Origin: an uncultured Clostridia bacterium
GTDB lineage: Bacteria; Bacillota; Clostridia; TANB77; CAG-508
Length of the DNA stretch: 64,000 nucleotides
NCBI GenBank assembly: GCA_934119935.1
Contig: CAKOSX010000008.1
Location: 3,297-67,296 of the forward strand
Direction of reading: 5' to 3'
Below are positions 41,582 through 51,101 of this stretch, one piece after another. Numbering within the stretch: position 1 is the stretch's first letter; every line of letters starts with the position of its first letter. The position numbers were made by a program, and so were the translations under genes. The notes below the pieces were generated by a model. It was not told the DNA's origin. It ran no database searches and was given only the letters and a program-made list of their open reading frames with translations.

Positions 41582-44356
41582 TTATCTTAAATATTTGCTT
41601 GGTATAAATGCTTGTCTTCCATCTGAAATTATTATTCTATACCAATCATAACCATTTATATTTTTATAAGTAGAATTGTCTATTACAGTTACTTCTGCAT
41701 TTTCAGCTAATGCTGTAAGCTTTGCGACATCGGTACTTGGTCCAATTCTCACGTTACATCCATATCCGTCATTAGTTTTTACATTTGCTTTATAGTCACA
41801 GGTTTTAACATCATCTATTTGTTTTAAATATTTTCCAGATATATAGCCTATAGTTCCATCTGGTGTGACTACTTTCTGCCAATCTGAATTTATACCTCTT
41901 TCGATTGATAAGAAAACTGTTCCTTTGTCTGTAATTGTTTTAATTATATTTGAAGAAGTACTTGGTCCAGATCTTAATAATACGTTTGTTCCTGTCGTTT
42001 CAACATTTATAGGATATGTTTCTGAGCTAGCAGATGGTAGTGGCGTTACTGTTTTATCCATCTCTTCGTACACTGGAATTATGAAAGTAAATTCTGAATC
42101 TAATTTACCTGTATTTTTATACATGCTTTGCAATGTTTGTGCTTCACTATAAGCTCCCATTAAGTTTTGCATATATTGATGAGTATATAACGAAGTTCCA
42201 TTTGTAGAGTCTATATCAAATCTATTTTGATATAATGTGTTTTGATAGTTTTCAAGCCAGTTGTCCTTACAGAACCCAATTCCGCCTTCTAGGGCTTTTT
42301 GCATTGTATCCCAACCTTCTTTTTTTGCTCTAGCTAAGGCATTTGCATAAATTTGCGCCCATCCAGTTCCATTTGCACTAATGTTGAATGGATTATAATA
42401 CGTTTTTCCATCTCCACCATCCATGCCTCTTCCAATTTGCGTTCCATTGCTTCCTTGTTCTTGAATTAGTCTTGCAATTATGTAATATGGGTTAACATTT
42501 GTGTTTCTACATGCTTTTTCTATATCGTCTGCATATTTTTCTAAATATGTATCTTTAACTTTAGCCTTTATTCCTTCTAGTGTGCAAGCTTCATCTAAAT
42601 ATTCATTTACATCTTGGAATTGAAATATATTTACTTCATCAAAAAAGTTTCTTGGGTCCATGTAATATGCTATAGCCTTTTCGGAAGCACAATACCAGCC
42701 ACTATCATATAGTTGTGTTCCACAAGTTGAACATACCCATTCTCCGCTATTTGATGTTTCAACTAAGTTTCTTCCATGAACTTCTGCTTCTCCTGCAACT
42801 GCACTATCAAATTTTAGTCCTGTATATAGGAATTTTACATTCCAATTTGGATGAGAGGCTAATAATTTTTCGAGTGTTGCTTTATATCCGGGATATTTAT
42901 TATCATCTATGTCTACAACAATTTTCGAATCAGTTATTGTAAATTTTTGTGCAACTCTTCCTGAATAATTTTGAATTGTTAAATTAGCACCTTCTTTAAC
43001 TTCTTCATTCTCAACAGTCATATATAATTCACTATTTTTAGAAATTATGTAATATTCTCCATTTCCAGCTTCTTTTATAATCCATTTTTGTGCATCAGAG
43101 CCGTTGTTAGCATATTGGGTAATTTTAGTTCCAATTATAGTTGTTCCATTCGAAAGTTCTATCGATGTATTTGCATGTGTTGCAGTTATTGTGTAATATC
43201 CATCACCAACATATTTTATATTAAATTTTTGGTTTGCAGTTTTACCATTTTTCCAAAGTTCAATCTTTTCACCATTATCTTTACAGCTATGAGGAATATC
43301 TATTACAAGCCTTGTATTTGCAACCGAAGCAATAGTATAAGTTCCATCTTCTAATGTTTTTGTACCTTTCATTGCAGTTGGAACAGTAAACTTAAACTTT
43401 TGGCTTGAAGAATTATTTAATTTTGATGTTACTATCTTTCCATTATCTACTGTTAAGTATAATCCATTGCATTTTGAAATTATGTAATAATATCCGTCTC
43501 CTGCATCCCTAATTACCCATTGTTGGTTATTTCCACCATGGTACTCCCATTGGTCAACAGTTGCACCATTTTGTTTTGAGCTTCCTGCAACATCAATATA
43601 TTTTCCAGAATGCATTACAGATATTGTATAATAACCGTCATTTCTATATTTTATATTAAATTTTTGGTTGGCTGTAGATGAGTTTTCCCATACCCCAATA
43701 TTTGTGCCATCTTGAGTAGAGCTTCCACCTATATCAACAACCTTTGATGTATCTCCAGCAGTTTGTATTTGATAAGTTCCATCATTTATTGTTTTAGTTC
43801 CTGTGGGTGTTTCTTCTCCCTCTTTTACAAATTTAAATTTTTGATTATTGCATCCATTTTTATCCCAGACTTGTACTGTTGAACCATCATGTGCATCAGA
43901 ATGAGGTATATCTAGGTATAAGCCATTACTTTTAGAAATTATATTGAAATAGCCATTTCCAGCATCTTTTATAATCCACTTTTGGTTATTTCCACCATGG
44001 TATTCATATTGTAGAACTCGTGCTCCCGGTTTTTTTGAATTATTGGCAACATCAATAAATTTTCCAGAATGTACAGGTGAAATAGTATAACACCCATCCC
44101 CTATGTATTTAAGTGTAAACTTCTGGTTTTTAGTTCCTCCACCTGTCCATAATTCCACCTTAGCATCATTTGTTTTTAAGCTGCTGTAAATATCAAACAC
44201 AAATTTCTCGTTTAGAGCAGATTTTATAGTGTATACTCCATCTTCAAGAGTTTGATTTGCATCAGTCGCAAAAGTAGTATTGCTGATGTTAAGAGTCCCA
44301 AAAAACACGCTAAGCAATACTACTATTTTTATAATATTTAAAATTTTTCTCTTCAT
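41582..44356 (-). CDS. Exported beta-N-acetylglucosaminidase with ricin-type lectin and SH3 modules
   Basis: 924 aa from ATG 44356 (AGGAGAAG upstream). A signal peptide is followed by a run of ricin-B-like beta-trefoil units in about 30-490. NQKF, NQKW and QKFKF motifs recur, as does YEYHGGNNQKW/WEYHGGNNQQW, indicating internal duplication into three lectin domains. Residues about 510-770 form the glucosaminidase (LytD/GH73-like): HPNWNVKFLYTGLKF, AYYMDPRNFF, IARLIQEQGS and YNPFNISANGTGW. Two bacterial SH3 domains (about 785-925; VLLRSGPSTSSNII and CNVRIGPSTDVAKL) end the protein and likely bind the wall. It cleaves peptidoglycan outside the cell, targeted by sugar binding. Confidence 0.87.
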   Translation of the reverse strand: MKRKILNIIKIVVLLSVFFGTLNISNTTFATDANQTLEDGVYTIKSALNEKFVFDIYSSLKTNDAKVELWTGGGTKNQKFTLKYIGDGCYTISPVHSGKFIDVANNSKKPGARVLQYEYHGGNNQKWIIKDAGNGYFNIISKSNGLYLDIPHSDAHDGSTVQVWDKNGCNNQKFKFVKEGEETPTGTKTINDGTYQIQTAGDTSKVVDIGGSSTQDGTNIGVWENSSTANQKFNIKYRNDGYYTISVMHSGKYIDVAGSSKQNGATVDQWEYHGGNNQQWVIRDAGDGYYYIISKCNGLYLTVDNGKIVTSKLNNSSSQKFKFTVPTAMKGTKTLEDGTYTIASVANTRLVIDIPHSCKDNGEKIELWKNGKTANQKFNIKYVGDGYYTITATHANTSIELSNGTTIIGTKITQYANNGSDAQKWIIKEAGNGEYYIISKNSELYMTVENEEVKEGANLTIQNYSGRVAQKFTITDSKIVVDIDDNKYPGYKATLEKLLASHPNWNVKFLYTGLKFDSAVAGEAEVHGRNLVETSNSGEWVCSTCGTQLYDSGWYCASEKAIAYYMDPRNFFDEVNIFQFQDVNEYLDEACTLEGIKAKVKDTYLEKYADDIEKACRNTNVNPYYIIARLIQEQGSNGTQIGRGMDGGDGKTYYNPFNISANGTGWAQIYANALARAKKEGWDTMQKALEGGIGFCKDNWLENYQNTLYQNRFDIDSTNGTSLYTHQYMQNLMGAYSEAQTLQSMYKNTGKLDSEFTFIIPVYEEMDKTVTPLPSASSETYPINVETTGTNVLLRSGPSTSSNIIKTITDKGTVFLSIERGINSDWQKVVTPDGTIGYISGKYLKQIDDVKTCDYKANVKTNDGYGCNVRIGPSTDVAKLTALAENAEVTVIDNSTYKNINGYDWYRIIISDGRQAFIPSKYLR

Positions 44357-44518
44357 AGTTTTATCTTCTCCTGTTCTTAAACTTTTTGTCACAAAAACAA
44401 ATTTTTTATCTAATTTTGTCTCTTTTATTTTAACATAAATTTAAGAATTAGAGAATAGTTTTTTATATTTTTCTATAACTTTTTTCTGGTAAAAATTCTT
44501 TTCTTGGTAATTGAATTT

Positions 44519-45463
44519 TTATTTTTTCAAATTTTCAATTTGTTCATATCTTAACAAATTTAATTCATAATTTTCCCTGTGTTGTCTTGTTATTGTATCT
44601 AATATAATTGCACATTGGAAGGCAACAGCGGACAATCCCATAAAGCCTGTTGCAAGTATTGCAGAAGGCACCTTAGTAATAAAGTGTGTGTTAAAGAATT
44701 CAACAAGTACTGGTACTCCAACAGCAAGTCCCAATATAAAGAATATTAAGGCAATAGCTCCAAAAAATTTAAATGGTTTATAATCCTTAAACATTCTTCC
44801 AATTGTTTTTACAACTTTTATACCATCACTTATAGTGTTTAATTTTGAAGAGCTTCCCTCCGGTCTGTCTCTATAAATTATAGGAATTTCTTTTATAATA
44901 TATTTTTTATCCAAGGCATATAAAGACATCTCTGTTTCTATCTCAAATTTAGGACTAAGAACAGGCATGTTTTTCACAAATCTCTTGTTAAATACTCTAT
45001 ATCCTGTCATAATGTCTTTTAAATCTGTCTTAAATAACACATTTATAGATTTCTTTACTAGATTATTACCTAATTCGTGGAATGGTCTCTTGTTTTCCTT
45101 TTGATATGTTCCATTTGAAAGTCTATCTCCTATTGCCATATCAGCCTCACCATTTCTTACAGGTTCAATCAATTTGTGGACAAATTCAGCAGGGTATGTG
45201 TCGTCTCCATCAACCATTACATATATATCTGCTTCAATATCTCTAAATTGACTTCTTACTACATTTCCTTTTCCTTGTTTGTATTCATCTACAACTATTG
45301 CACCATTTTTCACAGCAATTTCTCTTGTTCTATCTTTAGAATTGTTGTTGTAAACATATATATCGGCTTCTGGTAATTCTTTTTTGAAATCTTTTATTAC
45401 CTTTTCGATTGTTAGTTCTTCATTATAACAAGGTATTAGTACTGCTATTTTTTCCATCTTCAT
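44519..45463 (-). CDS. GT2 polyprenyl-phosphate glycosyltransferase (DPM1-like)
   Basis: 314 aa. VLIPCYNEELTIEKVI, NNNSKDRT and the metal motif VDGDDTYP (about residues 84-91) define the GT-A domain, and MTGYRVFNKRFVKN the acceptor region. Two membrane helices end the protein (about 226-250 and 260-285). It makes a polyprenyl-phosphate sugar. Its first ~41 nt overlap the end of the DUF6020 gene, so translation is coupled. AAGGAAGGG ribosome site. Confidence 0.9.
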   Translation of the reverse strand: MKMEKIAVLIPCYNEELTIEKVIKDFKKELPEADIYVYNNNSKDRTREIAVKNGAIVVDEYKQGKGNVVRSQFRDIEADIYVMVDGDDTYPAEFVHKLIEPVRNGEADMAIGDRLSNGTYQKENKRPFHELGNNLVKKSINVLFKTDLKDIMTGYRVFNKRFVKNMPVLSPKFEIETEMSLYALDKKYIIKEIPIIYRDRPEGSSSKLNTISDGIKVVKTIGRMFKDYKPFKFFGAIALIFFILGLAVGVPVLVEFFNTHFITKVPSAILATGFMGLSAVAFQCAIILDTITRQHRENYELNLLRYEQIENLKK

Positions 45464-47213
45464 TATTCCCTTCCTTTATAAAATTCATTCCAAGATATAC
45501 TGGTAATGCTAAGAATATTGGATATGCATATCTGTATTCACAATAAGCAGGTGAAGCAATAAGCGTTAGCCATAATATAAATGTTGGCAAATATACTAGC
45601 AAATATTTATATTTTTTCTTATAAATGGTGTAACTTAATGCAATTACAGTAAGTAAAACTCCTGCTCCAATGCTAAATACAAATCCAAATACTGGTATTC
45701 CTCTTGCATCTATCAATTCATCTATCTGTTCAACCCATTTTCCTTCTATTAATGGTGTTTGTTTAATTCCCATGTTATGGTCCATAGTAATTCTACTAAC
45801 CACCGAATTTCTTACCTCTGGATAATAATATCCATACGAATTTGATATAAATGCTTCTATATAATCCTTAGGATATTTTACGAATAATTTTAACCAGATC
45901 GATATAAATTCAAATTTATTTTCCGAAAAATATTCGTTATTAAAATTAAACTTTACAGGATCTGATAATATAGGATTGTAGTCTTCCCACGCATTTTCTA
46001 CAATAAAATATTTATTTATTTTTTCTATTGTTTCTTCATCAATATCATTGTAATTATTTTTTACAGTTCTTGCTATTTGTTGTATTGGAACAGATAACAT
46101 TTCTCCTACTGCTCCTTTTTCCACCTTGAGTATTTTAAATACCACTACATTGTAAGCCTCATATATAACAAGTATAGACATAAACATGATTAATAATTTT
46201 TTCCAATGTTTTCTTAGTACTATAAATATAAATGGTAAACTTAGTACAACAACATATAAACCATTATGTCTTAAAATCATTGTGAATATTGAAATTAGCA
46301 CATACCCTACCATGTTTCTTTTCTTAGCTAAAAATTCATCTGTATTAAATATTAGTTCTATGTTTTGTATTATAAACAAAGGCATTATTCCAGAGAATAA
46401 TATATCTTTCCACATTGTTATACTGTACATTCCATTTACTGGGTAGAACATGTAAAACAATAAAGTTATTAGCTGAACAAATGCTGGAACTTTTTTATTT
46501 CTTAAATATTTCAATACAAATGCTGCAAAAGTTGCCATTGTAAGCATAGAGAATATGCTATATAAAGCAATTCCTGTATTTATGTTTCCAGATAATTTTA
46601 ATCCTAAATTTACGAATATTCCGATTATTGCCGTGTGTGTAATAGGATGATGGTCTTTTAGTGGCAATATTCCTATTGTTTGCTCTATTTGAGAATACGA
46701 ATCCGATGTTACGATTCCAGGATAATATCTTAAAAAGAATGGCAAATATGATAAAAATATAAGTAAAATCGTGATTATAACAAGAAATACTTCATTCTTA
46801 AGTAACTTTATATTTGATAAATCTTTTCCCAATATTGTAATATTTTCAGATTTTAACCTATTATTTTCAAATATATCATAGACCCATAAAATTATTATAC
46901 CAAACATTGTGAAATAGCCAATAAAATTTACTATAAGCCATTTATTTAAAATGTGGTCAAGAGTAAAATCTGTATTTATACTCTTTCCTATTATTTCTAT
47001 TATCGTGTATATAAATGCTACAATTCCCGCTGTTATCATTTTTCTTTTTGTGTTCTTTGTTGATTCTAGTGTTTTCTTTATTACAAAATAGCAACTTGCA
47101 AATATAAATACAAATATTATGTTATTGCCACTTATTAGAAAGTTATGCCATATACATATAGTAAGAATGCATGCAAGTATAAAAGATATAATATTGTTTT
47201 TGTACTTTTTCAT
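45423..47213 (-). CDS. DUF6020-family polytopic membrane protein (GT-C-like)
   Basis: 596 aa with about 13 membrane helices. The large central loop contains YPGIVTSDSYSQIEQTIG and DHHPITHTAIIG, with acidic and His residues on the outer face, then TMWKDILFSGIMPLF and RHNGLY, as seen in the DUF6020 family. This resembles GT-C transferases that use polyprenyl-phosphate sugars, and the overlapping GT2 would supply the donor. Function is inferred from layout and context. AGGAGAAG abuts the ATG. Confidence 0.8.
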   Translation of the reverse strand: MKKYKNNIISFILACILTICIWHNFLISGNNIIFVFIFASCYFVIKKTLESTKNTKRKMITAGIVAFIYTIIEIIGKSINTDFTLDHILNKWLIVNFIGYFTMFGIIILWVYDIFENNRLKSENITILGKDLSNIKLLKNEVFLVIITILLIFLSYLPFFLRYYPGIVTSDSYSQIEQTIGILPLKDHHPITHTAIIGIFVNLGLKLSGNINTGIALYSIFSMLTMATFAAFVLKYLRNKKVPAFVQLITLLFYMFYPVNGMYSITMWKDILFSGIMPLFIIQNIELIFNTDEFLAKKRNMVGYVLISIFTMILRHNGLYVVVLSLPFIFIVLRKHWKKLLIMFMSILVIYEAYNVVVFKILKVEKGAVGEMLSVPIQQIARTVKNNYNDIDEETIEKINKYFIVENAWEDYNPILSDPVKFNFNNEYFSENKFEFISIWLKLFVKYPKDYIEAFISNSYGYYYPEVRNSVVSRITMDHNMGIKQTPLIEGKWVEQIDELIDARGIPVFGFVFSIGAGVLLTVIALSYTIYKKKYKYLLVYLPTFILWLTLIASPAYCEYRYAYPIFLALPVYLGMNFIKEGNNEDGKNSSTNTLL

Positions 47214-47282
47214 CTTCTCCTAGAGTTTTTTTAATCTCTTTCTCCTTATGTAATATTTAGGTTTTAAGGGTTACCCATACCC

Positions 47283-48239
47283 CTATATAATTTCTAAAAT
47301 TTTTGAGTATATTTTATATGTTAATTTATTTACAGTTCTCATATATTTATTTTTACCAATATTTACAGTTTTTAAAATTACATTTTCTTTCCAGTTTGGA
47401 AAATTTAAATTTAGTCTTTCCCAGCTTTCTGTTAGTAATTTTTCTCTAATTGTCTTATCCTTTATTTTGCACATTCTTTTCAAAGAACTGCATAGTAAAT
47501 ATCTTGCATAATTATATTCGAGTTCATCTCTATACTCTTCATAAATATTGTTCTTTTTATAAAATTCGATAACATTATCCAATACAGTAAATATCTCTGC
47601 CGTTCTTTCATTTTGAACATTTGCAATAGAACCTTCTCTTTGTACATAATGAATGAATGGCTTATCAACATAGGCAAATTTATTTATAAATGGTATAAGC
47701 TTATAAGTAAATTCCACATCTTCATATCTTAATCCTTTTGGAAATTCTAAGTTATTATCTGTGATTAATTGTCTTTTAATCAGCTTATTCCATGCAACCA
47801 CTCTAACAAAGCTAAGCATCTCTTTTTTATTTTTGTATGAATACTGCTTGTCCACCCTAATTTTATTAGGAAATTCCCATATAAAATCACATTCAACATA
47901 ATCTGCATTTTCTTCCATTGCCTTATTGTACATTTCTTCATAAGCATTTTTTTCTATGTAATCATCTGAATCTAAAAAGGCAATAAAATCACCAGTTGCA
48001 TATTTTAGCCCATAGTTTCTTGCATCTGATAGTCCACCATTTTCTTTTTCAACATAGATTACTCTGTCCTTGTTATTTTTTTCGTATTCTTTTGCTATGT
48101 TTCCAGAATTATCTTTAGAGCCATCATTTACAAGAATTATTTGAATATCTTCTAAAGTTTGACTAAGCAATGAATTAATGCACTTTTCTAGATATTTTTC
48201 TACATTATAAATTGGAACAATTACACTTACTTTTGGCAT
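47283..48239 (-). CDS. GT2-family glycosyltransferase, tandem paralogue 1
   Basis: 318 aa. VSVIVPIYNVEKYLEKCI, VNDGSKDNSG, ENGGLSDARNYGLKYATGDF and the DXD-like LDSDDYI (about 91-97) define a capsule/EPS-type GT2. The N-terminal ~100 residues are close to those of the next gene (48259-49203), which points to a tandem duplication; the C-terminal acceptor parts have diverged. No membrane helices. AAAGGGA ribosome site. Confidence 0.9.
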   Translation of the reverse strand: MPKVSVIVPIYNVEKYLEKCINSLLSQTLEDIQIILVNDGSKDNSGNIAKEYEKNNKDRVIYVEKENGGLSDARNYGLKYATGDFIAFLDSDDYIEKNAYEEMYNKAMEENADYVECDFIWEFPNKIRVDKQYSYKNKKEMLSFVRVVAWNKLIKRQLITDNNLEFPKGLRYEDVEFTYKLIPFINKFAYVDKPFIHYVQREGSIANVQNERTAEIFTVLDNVIEFYKKNNIYEEYRDELEYNYARYLLCSSLKRMCKIKDKTIREKLLTESWERLNLNFPNWKENVILKTVNIGKNKYMRTVNKLTYKIYSKILEII

Positions 48240-48258
48240 TTTTATCCCTTTCCTAAAT

Positions 48259-49203
48259 CTATCTCAATTTTAAATATAGTTTTATATTTATTTTCAAAAG
48301 TATTTTCTTTAAAAATTGTTTTACATCTCTTGCCTTTATGTTATTTGCAAGTTTTCTTTTTCTTATTTCCTTTATGAATTGTTTTTGCTCTTTTCCCTTT
48401 AGATTATTCACTTCTAATATTATACAATTAGTATAATATATTTTTATATTCTCCTTAGATTTTTCTGAAATTTTATAATCTTTAATTTTTATAACCATTT
48501 CATCATAGAAATACAGTAAATCTAAAGCTCTTTTATATGTAATTTCTGAATTTCCCCTCGTGATGCTTTTTTGAGTTTGCACATAGTTATAACCAAATAC
48601 ATCTACACTCGCAACTTTATCAGCCTTCAATAGTATAAGAGGAATTAATCCAAAATCTTCATGATATTTTCCTTTAGTAAACTCAAATTTATTTCTTCTA
48701 AAAAAATCTCTTTTATACAAATACCCCCATGCAACTTCTGTCATTACATCTGTTTTATATAAAATGTCGAATGCCTCTTCACCACTTTTTTCTTCAAACA
48801 ATGGTGTATAATTTTTTTCAAGCACATTACCTTGTTCATCAACTTTTGCAATTTTAAATTTAATCATGTCATATTTTTGTTCCATATATGGTAACAAATC
48901 AGCATATAAATTTTCTGTTATATAATCATCTGAATCTACAAATGATATGTACTCTCCAGTTGCATATTTCAATCCATAATTTCTTGCATCTGATAATCCG
49001 CCATTTGCTTTTTCGAAGTACATTACTCTATCCGGGTCTTTTACAACATATTTTTTTGCAATTTCTGCACTCGAATCCTCTGAACCGTCGTTTACAAGTA
49101 TTATCTGAATATCTTTTAAAGTTTGATTTAGCAATGAATCTAAACATTTTGCCAGTTGCTTTTCTACATTATAAATTGGAACTATAACACTTACTTTTAT
49201 CAT
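48259..49203 (-). CDS. GT2-family glycosyltransferase, tandem paralogue 2
   Basis: 314 aa. VSVIVPIYNVEKQLAKCL, VNDGSEDSSAE, ANGGLSDARNYGLKYATGEY and VDSDDYI match paralogue 1, while the acceptor region (WGYLYKRDFF, KGKYHEDFGLIPL) differs. Cytoplasmic, transfers a sugar on the lipid-linked repeat unit. A-rich, basic C-terminus. AAAGGGA about 13 nt before ATG. Confidence 0.9.
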   Translation of the reverse strand: MIKVSVIVPIYNVEKQLAKCLDSLLNQTLKDIQIILVNDGSEDSSAEIAKKYVVKDPDRVMYFEKANGGLSDARNYGLKYATGEYISFVDSDDYITENLYADLLPYMEQKYDMIKFKIAKVDEQGNVLEKNYTPLFEEKSGEEAFDILYKTDVMTEVAWGYLYKRDFFRRNKFEFTKGKYHEDFGLIPLILLKADKVASVDVFGYNYVQTQKSITRGNSEITYKRALDLLYFYDEMVIKIKDYKISEKSKENIKIYYTNCIILEVNNLKGKEQKQFIKEIRKRKLANNIKARDVKQFLKKILLKINIKLYLKLR

Positions 49204-49279
49204 AAATAATCTTATCCCTTTCTTGAAGTGTAAATCTATTTAGGAAAATTGTTATTTTGTAATATTCTTTTTTAAAAAA

Positions 49280-51088
49280 CTATTCCAATACTTCTTTTAG
49301 ATTTTTTAAAGCATCTTGTTTATTCTTTTCTCTCCATAATTTGTACTCTTCTAAGATTTTTTCTCTATTTTCTAAAGCATTTAAAGTCTTTTCTTTTATC
49401 TCTAATATATCATCTGCATTTTTTACTGCCAAGTAATCTTGTAAAGAGCTTCCTTCAAAGCCTTTAAAACTGTTTCCAACTAAGCATGGTGTGCCAAGTT
49501 CAAGGCTTTCATACGGAATCATGCTATTTTCATCAACTGTACTAACATATAGATTTATATCATTGTTTGCTAATTTTTTATATAGTTCTTGCTTTGTCAT
49601 TAATTTATTTGCAACAGTTAAATTAATATTAAAAAACCTTGCGATTTTTGATATTTTATAATTTACTGGAGAACAATCTAACTTTGCATTTTCAATCATG
49701 CTTACTGCACAAAGTTGATTATATATATTTCTGCCAGTTCTATCGTATGCTTCATACATTCCAATTTTTATTGGCAAGTTTTCATTTTTTTCTGCTTTAT
49801 TATCTTCGTTGTAGCTTTCTCTATTTTCAATTTCTACATATTTAGATAATAATTTTGCTCTATATCCTTTTTCTTTATAGAACTCATATACAGACTTCTT
49901 TAGAAATACTAATTCATCAATCAAACCTTTATCATACATTCCTAAAATATTGTCGAAATTGTTCCATATTATTGCATCTGTTAAATCTTCTTGCCCATTA
50001 TGAATTATCATTTTTACCTTCATACTCGATTTTTGTTTTTTTATGCTTGATATAAGCATATCCCAACCATCAGCATATTGATTAAACAATATTTGTTTCT
50101 TACTAGAATTAACTATTGCATTTGCAATCATTTCAGCTTCTTTTTTTGTATACTGCTCTCTAAGTTCTAGTATACTGCCTTCAATAAGATTTTGTATTTC
50201 ATTTTTTTCTACTGGCATTTCTGGATGACAAATTGTAATGAAATCTTTTTGAATTTGATTTATCTCATTTGTTATCCTTTTTACTCTTCTACTTCTTGTA
50301 ATATATATAGAAGCCTTCATTCTAGCCCAGCTATAAATTTTCTTTAATGTAACAATTATGCTTGTTTTAAAATTAAATATCCCATCAATAATAGAGTTTA
50401 AAGTTTTACCGAATGCTGGTCCAAAAGTTCTATATATTCCTATTGTTCTTTTTTCTCCTCTATCGGTCCAGGTTGCCTTAAATAGGTGAACCATACACGT
50501 ATTTTTAGTATATACCTTTTCAGAATAATTGTAGTTTATTGGGTAGAAATAATCCCTTGGATATACATAAATATTTTCATCAAATATTCGAACTCCCTGT
50601 TCATTTACTTTGCTCTCATATTGTTTCAAAATTTTTGTGATTATAACTGGATTTGCAAAATTATACATAATTTCTGGCTCAAAGTGTTTTATTTTACCAT
50701 AGTAATCCAGTATTTCTTTTATATACTTATTTTGTGGATTTTGTGCATAAATCATTGCTGTTCCAACATATCCACTATCTTCATATCCAAGTACAATTTC
50801 CTTATTTAAAACATCAGTTGGATCTTTTAATATTTTTACATCAGTATCGAGATACAATCCACCTTCATTATATAATGCATATATTCTTACATAATCACTA
50901 ACAAATGCCCATTTTTTACTCTCATAAGCTTCTTTTACAAATGGAAAGCTGTTAACATCAAAATTACTCTCATCCCATTGTTTTATTTCGTAATCTGGCA
51001 AAAACTTTTTCCAAGTTTTTATGCAATCTTCGACCGATTTTGGTAATTTTTTGCCTCCAAACCAACAATAATGTATCTTTTTTACCAT
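49280..51088 (-). CDS. Fusion of GT32-type glycosyltransferase and a GT-B-like domain
   Basis: 602 aa. Residues 1-230 are a GT32/capsule sugar transferase: KKIHYCWFGGKKLPKSV at the N-terminus, SDYVRIYALYNEGGLYLDTDVKIL with the DXD metal motif near residue 97, and a C-terminal MVHLFKATW. After an amphipathic basic linker (LKKIYSWARMKASIYITRSRR, about 255-275), residues about 330-600 resemble the second half of a GT4 enzyme (PIKIGMYEAYDRTGRNIYNQ, MIPYESLELGTPCLVGN). Two catalytic sites in one chain suggest successive sugar additions; the second domain is the less certain. GGAGG ribosome site. Confidence 0.82.
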   Translation of the reverse strand: MVKKIHYCWFGGKKLPKSVEDCIKTWKKFLPDYEIKQWDESNFDVNSFPFVKEAYESKKWAFVSDYVRIYALYNEGGLYLDTDVKILKDPTDVLNKEIVLGYEDSGYVGTAMIYAQNPQNKYIKEILDYYGKIKHFEPEIMYNFANPVIITKILKQYESKVNEQGVRIFDENIYVYPRDYFYPINYNYSEKVYTKNTCMVHLFKATWTDRGEKRTIGIYRTFGPAFGKTLNSIIDGIFNFKTSIIVTLKKIYSWARMKASIYITRSRRVKRITNEINQIQKDFITICHPEMPVEKNEIQNLIEGSILELREQYTKKEAEMIANAIVNSSKKQILFNQYADGWDMLISSIKKQKSSMKVKMIIHNGQEDLTDAIIWNNFDNILGMYDKGLIDELVFLKKSVYEFYKEKGYRAKLLSKYVEIENRESYNEDNKAEKNENLPIKIGMYEAYDRTGRNIYNQLCAVSMIENAKLDCSPVNYKISKIARFFNINLTVANKLMTKQELYKKLANNDINLYVSTVDENSMIPYESLELGTPCLVGNSFKGFEGSSLQDYLAVKNADDILEIKEKTLNALENREKILEEYKLWREKNKQDALKNLKEVLE

Positions 51089-51101
51089 TGTTTTCCTCCA
51101 A

